A stretch of 64,000 nucleotides of DNA, from contig CAWERW010000008.1 in the NCBI GenBank assembly GCA_963811595.1, positions 620,001 to 684,000 on the forward strand. The letters run 5' to 3'. The notes beneath the pieces were generated by a model. That model was not told the DNA's origin, did no database searches, and saw only the letters and a list, made by a program, of their open reading frames with translations. Below are positions 40,305-48,929 of the stretch, piece after piece; within the stretch, counting starts at the first letter, position 1, and every line of letters begins with the position of its first letter. This stretch comes from DASQFQ01 sp963811595 (lineage in GTDB: Bacteria; Actinomycetota; Thermoleophilia; Solirubrobacterales; Solirubrobacteraceae). Made by a program: the position numbers and the translations under genes.

Positions 40305-40632
40305 GCGGCATCGACGCCGCGCGCTCGGCGCCGACGTCGATCCAGCGCTCGAGCGCCGCGTCGTCCTCCACCGCGTCCTGATCCACGACGACGAAGCCCT
40401 TCATCGGCTTGGCGCCCTCGCGGCCGAACTCGTGCACGTGCGGCTCGCGGCAGGCGGCCTCGACCTCCTCCGGCTCCATCCGGACCATCAGCCGGCTGTC
40501 GCTCATGACGCCGACGGCCATGTTGCCGCCGAGCATCCATCCGATCCCGCCGAACATCTTGCGCTCGGACACCCCCGGACGGGCGGATATCAGCTCTCTG
40601 ACGCGCTCGGCCAGCTCCTCGTCGTAGGCCAT
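40297..40632 (-). CDS. TfoX/Sxy N-terminal-domain protein
   Basis: A 111-aa protein of the TfoX-N kind: MAYDEELAERVREL, then SERKMFGGIGWMLGGNMAVGV, the family core. In gamma-proteobacteria TfoX controls competence; in actinobacteria single TfoX-N proteins have no established role. The ATG has a leaderless TAGAGT box. Its end overlaps ygfZ by 8 nt, tail to tail. Confidence 0.88.
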   Translation of the reverse strand: MAYDEELAERVRELISARPGVSERKMFGGIGWMLGGNMAVGVMSDSRLMVRMEPEEVEAACREPHVHEFGREGAKPMKGFVVVDQDAVEDDAALERWIDVGAERAASMPPK

Positions 40633-40638
40633 GGCGGA

Positions 40639-40660
40639 ACTCTACGCGGAGGAGTAATCT
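40639..40660. promoter_or_regulatory. Back-to-back leaderless promoters, TfoX-like / 40668 gene
   Basis: Minus: TAGAGT (40644-40639), 6 nt, ATG at 40632. Plus: TAATCT (40655-40660), 7 nt, ATG at 40668. The starts are 35 nt apart. Confidence 0.5.
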
Positions 40661-40667
40661 CGCCCGC

Positions 40668-41150
40668 ATGGCCTGGCAGGCCCGCGTTCTGGTCATCGCC
40701 AACGTCACGGCGGACTCGCCGGAGCTCGTCGCGGCGCTGCGCGAGCGGATGGGCAAGGGCCCGATCGTGCCGACGCTGCTGATGCCGGCGACGAAGAACG
40801 GCTACGCCGGCAAGGAGGAGTGCGGCGAGCGGATCGAGGCCGTGCTCGCGCAGTGGCGCGAAGCCGGGCTGACCGCGACCGGCGTGGTCGGCGACCCCGA
40901 TCCCGTGGTGGCCGTGCACGAGACGTGGGACCCGCGCGCGTACGACGAGGTGATCGTCTCGACGCTGCCGGGCCAGAGCTCGCGCTGGCTGCAGTTCGAC
41001 CTCCCCCACCGCGTCCAGCAGATCACCGGGCTCGACGTCACCCACGTGACGGCCGGCGACAAGCGCGAGCCGAACTACGGCCCGCCGCCCGAGCGGCGGG
41101 AGGCGGGCGCGCTCGGCCCGCTCACGCTGCGCGCGCCGAAGAGCCGCTGA
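40668..41150 (+). CDS. Hypothetical protein, USP/Rossmann-like
   Basis: A 160-aa soluble protein with alternating strands and helices: RVLVIANVTADSPELVAAL, VGDPDPVVAVHETWD, and YDEVIVSTLPGQSSRWLQFD, then LDVTHVTA. This is the pattern of universal-stress-protein-type folds, but the ATP loop G-x2-G-x9-G is not seen. The tail is basic and Pro-rich. The 3' end overlaps the exonuclease gene by 29 nt. Function unknown. Confidence 0.72.
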   Translation: MAWQARVLVIANVTADSPELVAALRERMGKGPIVPTLLMPATKNGYAGKEECGERIEAVLAQWREAGLTATGVVGDPDPVVAVHETWDPRAYDEVIVSTLPGQSSRWLQFDLPHRVQQITGLDVTHVTAGDKREPNYGPPPERREAGALGPLTLRAPKSR

Positions 41151-42795
41151 GGCTGGCCGCGAGCGCGCGCGGGTCGGTCCGCGGCGTCAGCTCGTGCACG
41201 CGCGCCTCGTGCGCGGCGAGCCACAGGCCGATGATCCGCGCCTCGGCGATCTCGTCGGGGCGCAGCCAGCCGCCGAGCTCCGGCCGCGGGGCGGCGCGCA
41301 GCGCGTCGGCGGTGCGCGCCGCGAGCTCGTCGGGGTCCTCGGGCAGCGCGCCCCAGTCGACCACGCGGCCGCCGACGATCCAGAACGCGTCGCGCCGCGC
41401 GGCGTCGCTCGGGTGCGCGGCGAGCACGAGCCGCGACCCGGCGTGGACCGCGCGCAGCACGCCGCCGAGCCGCTCGAGCAGCGTGCGCATGCGCGCGTGG
41501 CGGCGCCGCAGCCAGGCCGCGCGCTCGAAGCGCTGCTCGGCCGCCGCGGCGCGCATCTGGGCCTCGACGTGCGCGAGCAGCGAGGCGCCGCCCTCCGGGC
41601 CCTGGAACAGCCCGAGCGCGCTGTCGAGCCGCTCGCGGTAGAGGTTGGGATCGAGGTCCTGGAGGCAGGGCGAGAGGCAGCGGCCCATCTGCCCGTAGGC
41701 GCTCGGGTGGTCGCGGCGCGGCAGCTTGCGCCCGCAGTGCCGCAGCGAGAACAGCGAGTTGAGCTGCTCGACCAGCTCGGCCGCGGGCGCGCGGCCGCGC
41801 AACGGCCCGATCGTGACGCTGTGCCCCGGCGCCGGCTCGGTCGCGACCTCGAGGATCGGGAACGCGATGTCGAGCCGGCAGCGCAGGTAGACGTAGCCGT
41901 CGGGCGTCTTCTTGAGGCGCTTGTTGCCGGGCGGCTTGAGCGCCTTGATGAGGCGGTTCTCGAGCACGAGCGCGCCGAGCTCGGACTGCGTCGGCTGGTA
42001 GTCGACGTGCTCGGCCTGGCCGGTCCACTCCCCCGGCGTCGTGAAGTGCGCGCGGGCGCGGGTTCGCAGGCAGACCGATTTGCCGACGTAGAGCGGGCGG
42101 CCGTCGGCGTCGCGGAAGACGTAGACGCCAGGGTCCTTCGGCAGCCCCGACATGTCCGGGCGCAGGTGGCGCGGGCGCCGCTCCGGCTTGGGCGCGCGCG
42201 GGCGCGCGGCCCGCTTCGGCCGGACCAGCGTGAGCGCCTCCCCGATCGTCGACGCGTGCGCGCACAGCCTCGAGAACAGGGCGCAGAACACGCGGCCGCA
42301 CGTCTCGGCGTCGGGCAGCGCGCGGTGCACGGCGCTGACCTCGATCCCGAGCGCGTCGGCGAGCGCGGCGAGCCCGCGGCGGCGCTGCAGCGGCGCGAGC
42401 CGGCGCGCGAGCGCGACCGTGCAGAGCACCGGCGGGTCGGGCCACTCGAGCGCGGCGCGGTCGAACGCCTGGCGCAGCACGCGCGCGTCGAAGCCGGCGT
42501 TGTGCGCGACGAGCACGCGCCCGCGCATCTGCTGCGCGAGCTCGGGCAGCACGCGCTCCGGCGGCGGCGCGGCGTCGACCATCGCCTGCGAGATCCCGGT
42601 GAAGCGCTGGATGCCGCGCGACAGCGGCTGCGACACGCCGACGAGCGAGCTCCAGCGCTCGTGCAGCTCGCCACCGCCGACGAGCACGGCGCCGACCTCG
42701 GTCAGCTCGCAGGCGTCGCGCGCGAGCCCGTTCGTCTCCGTGTCGACCGCGAGGAACTCCGCGGTGAGCAGGGGAAGATCGGCGAGCGCGGACAT
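41122..42795 (-). CDS. DEDDh exonuclease fused to GIY-YIG nuclease (UvrC/Cho-like)
   Basis: A 557-aa two-nuclease protein. Residues about 13-180 are a DnaQ-type 3'-5' exonuclease with FLAVDTETNG, VAHNAGFDARVL and HRALPDAETCG (DEDDh). From about 215 follows a GIY-YIG domain, PGVYVFRDADGRPLYVGKSVCLRTR, as in UvrC N-termini and Cho. The C-terminal half has HCGRKLPRR and a Cys-containing GRCLSPCLQ motif like UvrC. It likely acts in DNA repair, making or trimming incisions; such fusions are known in actinobacteria. An AGGAAGAGGGG lies upstream of the ATG. Confidence 0.9.
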   Translation of the reverse strand: MSALADLPLLTAEFLAVDTETNGLARDACELTEVGAVLVGGGELHERWSSLVGVSQPLSRGIQRFTGISQAMVDAAPPPERVLPELAQQMRGRVLVAHNAGFDARVLRQAFDRAALEWPDPPVLCTVALARRLAPLQRRRGLAALADALGIEVSAVHRALPDAETCGRVFCALFSRLCAHASTIGEALTLVRPKRAARPRAPKPERRPRHLRPDMSGLPKDPGVYVFRDADGRPLYVGKSVCLRTRARAHFTTPGEWTGQAEHVDYQPTQSELGALVLENRLIKALKPPGNKRLKKTPDGYVYLRCRLDIAFPILEVATEPAPGHSVTIGPLRGRAPAAELVEQLNSLFSLRHCGRKLPRRDHPSAYGQMGRCLSPCLQDLDPNLYRERLDSALGLFQGPEGGASLLAHVEAQMRAAAAEQRFERAAWLRRRHARMRTLLERLGGVLRAVHAGSRLVLAAHPSDAARRDAFWIVGGRVVDWGALPEDPDELAARTADALRAAPRPELGGWLRPDEIAEARIIGLWLAAHEARVHELTPRTDPRALAASLSGSSARAA

Positions 42796-42851
42796 GAACC
42801 CCTCTTCCTACGCCCAGCACCGGACGGGCTGCATGTTCTTGTGCGTACGGG

Positions 42852-42857
42852 TATGTT
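42852..42857 (+). promoter_or_regulatory. Leaderless -10 box of the 42865 lipoprotein
   Basis: TATGTT followed by 7 nt and the GTG at 42865. This makes GTG a better start than the ATG at 42853, which would lie inside the box. Confidence 0.45.
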
Positions 42858-42864
42858 CATTTGC

Positions 42865-43290
42865 GTGCCGAGGGGGAGGGTCTATGGATGGATCGCTGTC
42901 TCACTTGTGAGCGTCGCCGGCTGTGGCGGCGACGAGGACTACGCCAACGATCCGCGTCCCCCGGCGCCGATCAACGTGACCGCCGCCATCACCAACTCCC
43001 GCGTGAGCGTCTCGCCGCAGCGCTTCGGCGCCGGCCCGATCGTGCTCGTGATCTCCAACCAGTCCTCCTCCGCCCAGGAGGTGACGTTCGAGACCGACGA
43101 GCTCGGCGGCGAGGTACCCGGTCGGACCTTCAACACGACGCCGATCAACCCGCGCGGGACGGCGACGCTGAAGGTCGACGTCCGCCAGGGCGACTGGAAG
43201 CTGCGGACCGAGGACGGCGCGATCCAGGCCGCCGCCGTGTCGGTCGGCAAGGCGCGCGAAACTGCGCAGAACGACCTGCTCCAGCCGTGA
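42865..43290 (+). CDS. Secreted lipoprotein, cupredoxin-like fold
   Basis: A 141-aa lipoprotein: signal with lipobox VAGC (Cys20), then about 110 residues of beta-rich sequence (NVTAAITNSRVSVSP, AGPIVLVISNQSSSAQEVTF) like the beta-barrel of cupredoxin-type or EfeO-like small domains. No copper ligand set is seen, so it is likely not a redox protein. The next gene overlaps by 4 nt. Confidence 0.78.
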   Translation: MPRGRVYGWIAVSLVSVAGCGGDEDYANDPRPPAPINVTAAITNSRVSVSPQRFGAGPIVLVISNQSSSAQEVTFETDELGGEVPGRTFNTTPINPRGTATLKVDVRQGDWKLRTEDGAIQAAAVSVGKARETAQNDLLQP

Positions 43291-43841
43291 CGCGCGCGCG
43301 GGCGATCCGCGCCGCCACGCTGGTGGCGATGCTGGCCGCGCTGTCCGCGCCGGCGCCGGCCTCCGCTCAGGACATGACGCAGCGCTTCTTCGAGGAGCGC
43401 CTGCTGCAGGACCGCCAGACGAGCTCGGCGATCAAGACGCTGCTGCGCACGAACGCGGGCTTCGTCGACAAGGCGGTCGTGTTCCGCGACCTCACGGGCG
43501 ACAAGCGCGACGACGCGGTCGTCCGCGTGCACAGCGGTGGCGCCGCCGGCGTCGTCGCGGTCTACGTGTTCTCGACCGCGAACCGCAGGGGCGGCCAGCT
43601 GCGCGTCGTGTTCCGCTCCCAGAGCCTCATGCGCGCGTCGACACGCGTGCTCAAGGGCGTCGTGTCCTACCGCACCTCGCGCTACGAGCCGGGCGACGAG
43701 CTCTGCTGCCCGGCGCGCATCACGCAGTCCACGCTCGGCTGGGTCCGCTCGGAGCGGCGCTTCCGGGTCCGCGAGCGCGTGACGTTCGCGCCGCCGCCGG
43801 AGGCCCAGGCGCCCGCGGCTCCGGACGGCACGACGGGTTGA
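43287..43841 (+). CDS. Secreted hypothetical protein
   Basis: A 184-aa protein with a Sec signal peptide (cleavage near ASA-QD, residue 27) and a mature domain with repeated strands (VFRDLTGDKRDDAVVRVHSGGAAG). A Cys-Cys pair occurs in GDELCCPARIT. The Thr-Gly-Asp-Lys segment resembles FG-GAP/VCBS-like repeats. The tail is Pro/Ala-rich. It is translated with the upstream lipoprotein and the downstream acetyltransferase. Confidence 0.78.
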   Translation: MTRARAIRAATLVAMLAALSAPAPASAQDMTQRFFEERLLQDRQTSSAIKTLLRTNAGFVDKAVVFRDLTGDKRDDAVVRVHSGGAAGVVAVYVFSTANRRGGQLRVVFRSQSLMRASTRVLKGVVSYRTSRYEPGDELCCPARITQSTLGWVRSERRFRVRERVTFAPPPEAQAPAAPDGTTG

Positions 43842-44332
43842 TCCGCCCCTGCCGCGACGACGAGCGCGGCGCGATCCTCGCGATCGTCAACGCGGCGGCG
43901 GAGGCGTACCGCGGCGTGATCCCCGCCGACCGCTGGCACGAGCCGTACATGCCGGCGAGCGAGCTCGACGCCGAGATCGCAACCGGCGTCGTGTTCTGGG
44001 GCTACGAGGACGGCGGCGCGCTGCTGGGGATCATGGGGATCCAGTCCGTCGGCGACGTCGAGCTCATCCGCCACGCCTACGTCGCCCCGGACGTGCAGGG
44101 CCGCGGTGTCGGCGGAGCGCTGCTGGTGGAGTTGGTCGCGCGGAGCACGCGGCCGCTGCTGGTCGGCACCTGGGCGACGGCGGAGTGGGCGATCCGCTTC
44201 TACGAGCGCCACGGGTTCGTGCGCGAGTCGCCGGAGCGCTCGGCCGAGCTGCTGCGGCGCTACTGGGAGATCCCGGAGCGCCAGATCGAGACGTCGGTGG
44301 TGCTCAGCTCGCGGTCAGCTCTCGCGGGGTGA
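43838..44332 (+). CDS. GNAT-family N-acetyltransferase
   Basis: A 164-aa acetyltransferase. The acetyl-CoA motif A is APDVQGRGVGGALLVEL, followed by FYERHGFVRE. It begins IRPCRDDERGAILAIVN, the usual first helix. The TTG at 43838 overlaps the upstream stop as TTGA. Substrate unknown. The 3' end overlaps the HtrA gene by 29 nt, tail to tail. Confidence 0.92.
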   Translation: MIRPCRDDERGAILAIVNAAAEAYRGVIPADRWHEPYMPASELDAEIATGVVFWGYEDGGALLGIMGIQSVGDVELIRHAYVAPDVQGRGVGGALLVELVARSTRPLLVGTWATAEWAIRFYERHGFVRESPERSAELLRRYWEIPERQIETSVVLSSRSALAG

Positions 44333-45281
44333 TGCGGACGCGGCGCTCGGCGGCGTCGCGCATGACCGTGAGCTCGGTGCTGCGGCCGATGTGCTCGGCG
44401 GTCAGGAGGCGGTGCATGTCGTCGACGCCGCGGACGGGCACGTCGTCGATCGCGACCACGAGGTCCTCGGCGCGCAGGCCCGCGGCGGCGGCGGGCGAGG
44501 CGGAGGAGACCTCGACGACCTCGACCCCGCGGTCGCGGCCGACGGCGGCGGCGACGCGCGGCGGCAGCGGCCGGGTACCGCCGGCGATGCCGATCCAGGC
44601 GCGGCGGACGCGACCGTCGCGCATCAGCGCTGACACGACGCCGCGGGTGGTCGCGTTGATCGGGATCGCGAGGCCGAGCCCCACACCGGCGACCGCGGTG
44701 TTGATCCCGACGACGCGTCCCTTGCCGTCGACGAGCGCGCCGCCCGAGTTGCCCGGGTTGAGCGCCGCGTCGGTCTGGATGACGTCGTCGACGATGCGGG
44801 TCATCTGGCCGGAGCGGGTCGGCAGCGAGCGCCCGAGCGCGGACACGACGCCGGCCGTCACCGAGCCCGCGAAGCCGTGCGGGTTGCCGATCGCCACGAC
44901 GAGCTGCCCGACGCGCAGCGCGGCGGCGTCGCCGAGCTCGGCCGGCCGGTGCGCCTCGCCGTCGGCGCGCAGCACCGCGAGGTCCGACAGCGGGTCGGCG
45001 CCGACCACGCGCGCCTCGACCTCGCGCCCGTCGGTGAACGCCGCGGTGATCCGCGGCCTGCCGCGGCGGCTCTCGACGACGTGCGCGGAGGTGAGCATGA
45101 AGCCATCGGGCGTGATCACGACGCCGGAGCCGCCGCCGCGGCGCGACACGCGCAGGTTCGCGACGGAGGGGGCGAGCGACTCGGCGACGTGGGTGACGAC
45201 GCGGGAGTAGGCGTCGAGGGCCTGGGCGTCGGTCGGCTGGGAACCGGGCGCCGCGGGTTGGGCGGGGTCGGTCACAGTCAC
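44304..45281 (-). CDS. HtrA/DegP-type serine protease with PDZ, no signal peptide
   Basis: A 325-aa trypsin-fold protease. The triad is visible: His67 (SAHVVE), Asp100 (DLAVL), Ser179 (NPGNSGGALV); a PDZ domain (about 220-315) follows. Actinobacterial HtrA proteins normally have an N-terminal membrane anchor, but here residues 1-40 are hydrophilic, so the enzyme is probably cytoplasmic. The start at 45281 is GTG/ATG-like and no upstream membrane segment is in frame before a stop. Confidence 0.92.
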   Translation of the reverse strand: MTVTDPAQPAAPGSQPTDAQALDAYSRVVTHVAESLAPSVANLRVSRRGGGSGVVITPDGFMLTSAHVVESRRGRPRITAAFTDGREVEARVVGADPLSDLAVLRADGEAHRPAELGDAAALRVGQLVVAIGNPHGFAGSVTAGVVSALGRSLPTRSGQMTRIVDDVIQTDAALNPGNSGGALVDGKGRVVGINTAVAGVGLGLAIPINATTRGVVSALMRDGRVRRAWIGIAGGTRPLPPRVAAAVGRDRGVEVVEVSSASPAAAAGLRAEDLVVAIDDVPVRGVDDMHRLLTAEHIGRSTELTVMRDAAERRVRITPRELTAS

Positions 45282-45291
45282 TTGCTGAATG

Positions 45292-46275
45292 CTAGCGACT
45301 GTCCCCTTTGCGCTTGTCCAGCCAATCCTTCATCTGCGAGCCCACCTCGGACACCGACGTCCCGGCCTTCTCGAACGCACCCTTCACCCGGTCGCCGTAA
45401 TGAGCCGCAGCGCCCTCGCCCTCCTCCTTCAGCGGCGGCTCCTCCCCCACGCGCATGTACTCGCCGCCCACGATCCGGTCGTAGTCGCCCTCGCGGACCC
45501 AGTCGAGCAGCTCGCGCACGCGCTTGACCGGCAGCGGGTGGGTGACCTGGAGGTCCTGGATGAGGCGCGAGAGCCGCTCGACCCCGCTGCCCTTCTCTGA
45601 GTAATCCATGCCCTGCTTGATGAACGCGTCGAGGTTGAGCTGCTCGGACGCGGCGCCCGCCGCGAGCGCCATCAGCGTCCGGCACACCGCCTGCGGGTCG
45701 CGCGTGAGCAGCGCCGCGGCGCGGTCGCACGAGAGCTCGGCGGCGCGGAACCACTCGAGCAGCGCGTAGCGGATCGGCACGAGCGGCAGGCCGGCCAGCA
45801 GCGGCAGGCTCTGCGACAGCCGCAGCAGGATCACGAGCGCGGTCTGGTAGAGCACGTGGTCGGAGTGGATGTGCGCGGCCTCGTGGGCGAGCACGGCGCG
45901 CTGCCCGTCGCTGTCGAGCAGCGTCACCAGCTCCGAGTTGAGCACGACGATCGGCTTCCCGACCCCGATCGTCATCGCGTTGGCGAACGGCCACTGGGTC
46001 AGGTAGAGGTCGGGCACGTCGGCGAGGTCGAGCGAGTTGACGACCTGGCGGTGCAGCACCCAGATGTGCGGCAGCTGCTCCTGGCCCAGCCGCACCGACG
46101 AGCCCAGCGAGACCGCTCGCAGCGCCCGCTCGTAGCCGAGCTCGATCAGCTTGCGCACGACCTGGTCGAGGTAGGGGACCTGGCGCAGCGCGGCGGACGC
46201 GGCGCGGTCCGCGGGGTGCTGGTAGGCCCGCGGGGAAATGCCCTCGAGCTTGTAGGCGCCGACCGGGAGCGTCAT
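45292..46275 (-). CDS. M48-family zinc metalloprotease
   Basis: A 327-aa M48 (HtpX/Ste24-like) protease: HEAAH at 131-135 with the third ligand Glu180 (FRAAELSCDRAA). Only one strongly hydrophobic stretch is present (about 145-170), so it may be membrane-associated rather than multi-pass. The last 60 residues are charged and helical. It lies 10 nt upstream of the HtrA gene in the same direction, suggesting a protein-quality-control pair. Confidence 0.9.
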   Translation of the reverse strand: MTLPVGAYKLEGISPRAYQHPADRAASAALRQVPYLDQVVRKLIELGYERALRAVSLGSSVRLGQEQLPHIWVLHRQVVNSLDLADVPDLYLTQWPFANAMTIGVGKPIVVLNSELVTLLDSDGQRAVLAHEAAHIHSDHVLYQTALVILLRLSQSLPLLAGLPLVPIRYALLEWFRAAELSCDRAAALLTRDPQAVCRTLMALAAGAASEQLNLDAFIKQGMDYSEKGSGVERLSRLIQDLQVTHPLPVKRVRELLDWVREGDYDRIVGGEYMRVGEEPPLKEEGEGAAAHYGDRVKGAFEKAGTSVSEVGSQMKDWLDKRKGDSR

Positions 46276-46283
46276 CCGTCAGG

Positions 46284-46307
46284 ACCGTACTGCCCCCGGG
46301 GTAGTCT
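46284..46307. promoter_or_regulatory. Back-to-back leaderless promoters, M48 protease / CorA-like
   Basis: Minus: TACGGT (46289-46284), 8 nt, ATG at 46275. Plus: TAGTCT (46302-46307), 8 nt, ATG at 46316. Confidence 0.45.
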
Positions 46308-46315
46308 CGCGTCGG

Positions 46316-47269
46316 ATGGAGGTTCTGGAGACCGTCGACCGCGAGAAGCTCGCCGGCCTGCGCGAGCGCGACGAGTTCTTCTGGCTCGACCTCACCGACC
46401 CCTCCGCCGAGGACGTCAAGGGGATGGGCGACGCCCTCAACCTGCACCCGGTCGCGATCGAGGACACGCTCGAGTTCGGCCAGCGCCCGAAGCTCGACGC
46501 CTACGGCGAGCACGTGCTGTTCGTCTTCTACACGGTGCGCAAGGGACACAACGCGGGCGAGGAGCTGTTCGAGCCCGTCGAGATCCACATCTACGTCTCC
46601 GGCAGCTTCGTGATCACCATCCGCCGCGCCGAGTGCACGCAGCTCGACGCGCTGCACGAGGAGCTCGACGCCACCGATCCGAAGGCCGAGGACTACATCG
46701 TCTACCGCGTCTTCGACGTGCTGACCGACGCCTTCTACCCGATCATCGAGCTGCTCGAGGAGCACATCGACGAGCTCGAGGGCCAGGTGCTGCTCGGCCG
46801 GCCGCGGCAGGAGCACCTCGCCCAGATCTACCGCCTCAAGCAGCGCATCCAGGAGCTCGCGCGCCGCGTCGTGCCGCAGCGGGACCGCTTCCTCGCCGGC
46901 TCGGAGGTCATCCTCAACCTGCCCGGGCTCGCGCGCGGCGCGAAGGAGTACCTGCGCGACGTCGGCGATCACCTCGCGCAGATCGCGGGCGAGCTGCACC
47001 GTCAGCAGGAGGACCTCTCGGCGCTGACGGCGACCTACTTCAACGCCAACCAGAACCGCCTCAACGCCGTCGCGACGCGGCTGACGATCGGCGGCACGTT
47101 CTTCCTCGTCTGGACGCTCGTGACCGGCTTCTTCGGCCAGAACTTCGAGTGGCTGGTGAGCAACGTCAACACCCGCCACGACTTCCTGCTCTACGGCGTC
47201 AGCGCCCTGGTGATCCCGACGCTGGTCATCGGCACGGTCTTCTGGGTGAAGCGCAAGGACTGGTTCTGA
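46316..47269 (+). CDS. CorA-family divalent-metal channel with a GQN filter
   Basis: A 317-aa CorA-like protein: soluble N-domain, long helix (KQRIQELARRVVPQRDRFLAG) and two C-terminal membrane helices. The selectivity motif that reads YGMN in CorA is FGQN here (GFFGQNFEWLVSN), so cation preference may differ from Mg2+. The C-terminus WVKRKDWF is typical. ATG at 46316, probably leaderless. Confidence 0.9.
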   Translation: MEVLETVDREKLAGLRERDEFFWLDLTDPSAEDVKGMGDALNLHPVAIEDTLEFGQRPKLDAYGEHVLFVFYTVRKGHNAGEELFEPVEIHIYVSGSFVITIRRAECTQLDALHEELDATDPKAEDYIVYRVFDVLTDAFYPIIELLEEHIDELEGQVLLGRPRQEHLAQIYRLKQRIQELARRVVPQRDRFLAGSEVILNLPGLARGAKEYLRDVGDHLAQIAGELHRQQEDLSALTATYFNANQNRLNAVATRLTIGGTFFLVWTLVTGFFGQNFEWLVSNVNTRHDFLLYGVSALVIPTLVIGTVFWVKRKDWF

Positions 47270-47305
47270 GGGCATTATCCTCGGCGCCCCCGAACAGGAG
47301 ACAAC

Positions 47306-48553
47306 GTGGCGATCGATACGAAGCAGGTGGCGCAGCTGGATGTGGAGCCAGGAGAGCTCCCGCCCACCATGGCCGCATGGGTGATCCGCGAGGAGCGCCA
47401 GGGCGAGCCGCTGGAGGCGTTCCAGCTCGAGGAGATGGAGGTGCCGGAGCCCGGCGCCTTCGAGGTCACCGTGCGGGTCATGGCCGCCGGCGTGAACTTC
47501 AACAACGTCTGGGCCGCGCTGGGCCAGCCCGTCTCCGTGTTCCGCTACCACGACGAGGATCACCACATCGGCGGCTCCGACGCGTCCGGGATCGTCTGGA
47601 AGGTCGGCGAGGGCGTCACCCGCTGGGCGCCCGGCGACGAGGTCGTCATCCACTGCAACCAGGCCTCCTACGAGGATCCCGAGGTCCACGGCCTCGACCC
47701 GCTCGCCGCGCCGAGCCAGCAGATCTGGGGCTACGAGACGACCTGGGGCTCGTTCGCGCAGTTCTGCAAGGTCCAGGCCCAGCAGCTGCTTCCCAAGCCC
47801 AAGCACCTCGCCTGGGAGGAGGCCGCCTCCTACGGCCTCACGTACTTCACCGCCTACCGGATGCTGATGGACCAGGCCGAGCTGCAGTCCGGCCACCGCG
47901 TGCTGGTGTGGGGCGCGGCCGGCGGCCTCGGCGTGTTCGCGCTCCAGCTCGCCAAGCTCGCGGGCGCGGAGGCGGTCGGCGTCGTCTCGTCCGCCGACAA
48001 GGGCGAGCTCTGCAACAACCTCGGCGCGTGCGCCTTCATCGACCGCAACGAGTACGCGGGCATGATGCGCAAGGGCGGCGAGACGCCGGAGGAGGAGAAG
48101 GCGCGCTTCAAGGAGTCGCGGCGCTTCTGCAAGGAGGTCGCGGAGAAGCTCGGCGGCCCGCCCGACATCGTCTTCGAGCACGTCGGCAAGGCGACGTTCC
48201 CGACCTCCGTGCTCGCGGTCAAGCCGTTCGGCAAGGTCGTCATCTGCGGCGCGACCTCCGGCTACAACCTCGACTTCGACGTCCGCTACCTGTGGATGCG
48301 CCAGAAGCAGATCATCGGCTCGCACTTCGCCAACGCGTGGCAGTGCACGAAGGCGAACGAGCTGATCGAGCAGGGCAAGATCCGCCCCGTGCTGTGGAAG
48401 ACGCTGCCGTTCGACGGCGTCGCGGAGGCGCATCAGCTGCTGCGCGACAACAAGCACCTCGGCAAGATCGCGATCCTCGTCGGGGCCGATGCCGAGGGCC
48501 AGGGCAAGACCGCCGAGGGCCCCGGCGCGATCCGAGCGGAGGTGGGTGCCTGA
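47306..48553 (+). CDS. ccrA: Crotonyl-CoA carboxylase/reductase
   Basis: A 415-aa medium-chain reductase that reductively carboxylates crotonyl-CoA to (2S)-ethylmalonyl-CoA with NADPH and CO2. Residues linked to CO2 binding in known Ccr are kept: Asn in GVNFNNVWAA, the ETTWGSFAQF segment, and His in GSHFANAWQ; DHHIGGSDASG and the Rossmann VWGAAGGLGVFALQLAK are typical. A Shine-Dalgarno AGGAGA precedes the GTG, and TATCCT (47276-47281) may be the -10. With the mutase at 52316 it suggests an ethylmalonyl-CoA pathway or extender-unit supply. Confidence 0.94.
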   Translation: MAIDTKQVAQLDVEPGELPPTMAAWVIREERQGEPLEAFQLEEMEVPEPGAFEVTVRVMAAGVNFNNVWAALGQPVSVFRYHDEDHHIGGSDASGIVWKVGEGVTRWAPGDEVVIHCNQASYEDPEVHGLDPLAAPSQQIWGYETTWGSFAQFCKVQAQQLLPKPKHLAWEEAASYGLTYFTAYRMLMDQAELQSGHRVLVWGAAGGLGVFALQLAKLAGAEAVGVVSSADKGELCNNLGACAFIDRNEYAGMMRKGGETPEEEKARFKESRRFCKEVAEKLGGPPDIVFEHVGKATFPTSVLAVKPFGKVVICGATSGYNLDFDVRYLWMRQKQIIGSHFANAWQCTKANELIEQGKIRPVLWKTLPFDGVAEAHQLLRDNKHLGKIAILVGADAEGQGKTAEGPGAIRAEVGA

Positions 48554-48897
48554 TGGCCGTCGTGTTCACCGTCCCGTGGTACGCCACGGGCTTCCGGGCC
48601 GACCAGCTCGAGGCGGCGCTGCAGGAGATCGCGCCCGTCGCACTGCGCTACGGCGCGACCGACTGGGCGGTCTACCGCTACGTCGACGACCGCTACAAGT
48701 TCCAGCAGATGGCGAGCTTCGAGGCGAAGGACGCGTACACGCTGTACTGGAACGGGCCGGAGTTCCAGGCCTGGCGCGCCGACTACTCGAGCTGGTACCA
48801 GGTGCCGGTGCTCTACACGCCGATGACGCTGGTCGCCGAGGGCGCGCTCGGCGCCAACGGCAACGGCGTGGGCGCCGCTGCCGCGCAGGCTGACTGA
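48553..48897 (+). CDS. Small hypothetical protein coupled to ccrA
   Basis: A 114-aa protein with many aromatic residues (VPWYATGFRADQL, DWAVYRYVDDRYKFQQMASF, YTLYWNGPEFQAWRADYSSWYQ), like a small dimeric alpha-beta barrel. It starts inside the ccrA stop (TGATG). No known family; a ligand-binding accessory role is possible. Confidence 0.75.
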   Translation: MAVVFTVPWYATGFRADQLEAALQEIAPVALRYGATDWAVYRYVDDRYKFQQMASFEAKDAYTLYWNGPEFQAWRADYSSWYQVPVLYTPMTLVAEGALGANGNGVGAAAAQAD

Positions 48898-48929
48898 ACT
48901 TCGGTCGAACAACTGCCGATGAGGCCTCA

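Noticed and set aside
45278..48457. 1059-codon minus-strand frame opposite the CorA and Ccr genes
   Set aside because: Shadow frame caused by third-position GC bias; CorA and Ccr on the plus strand are clear.
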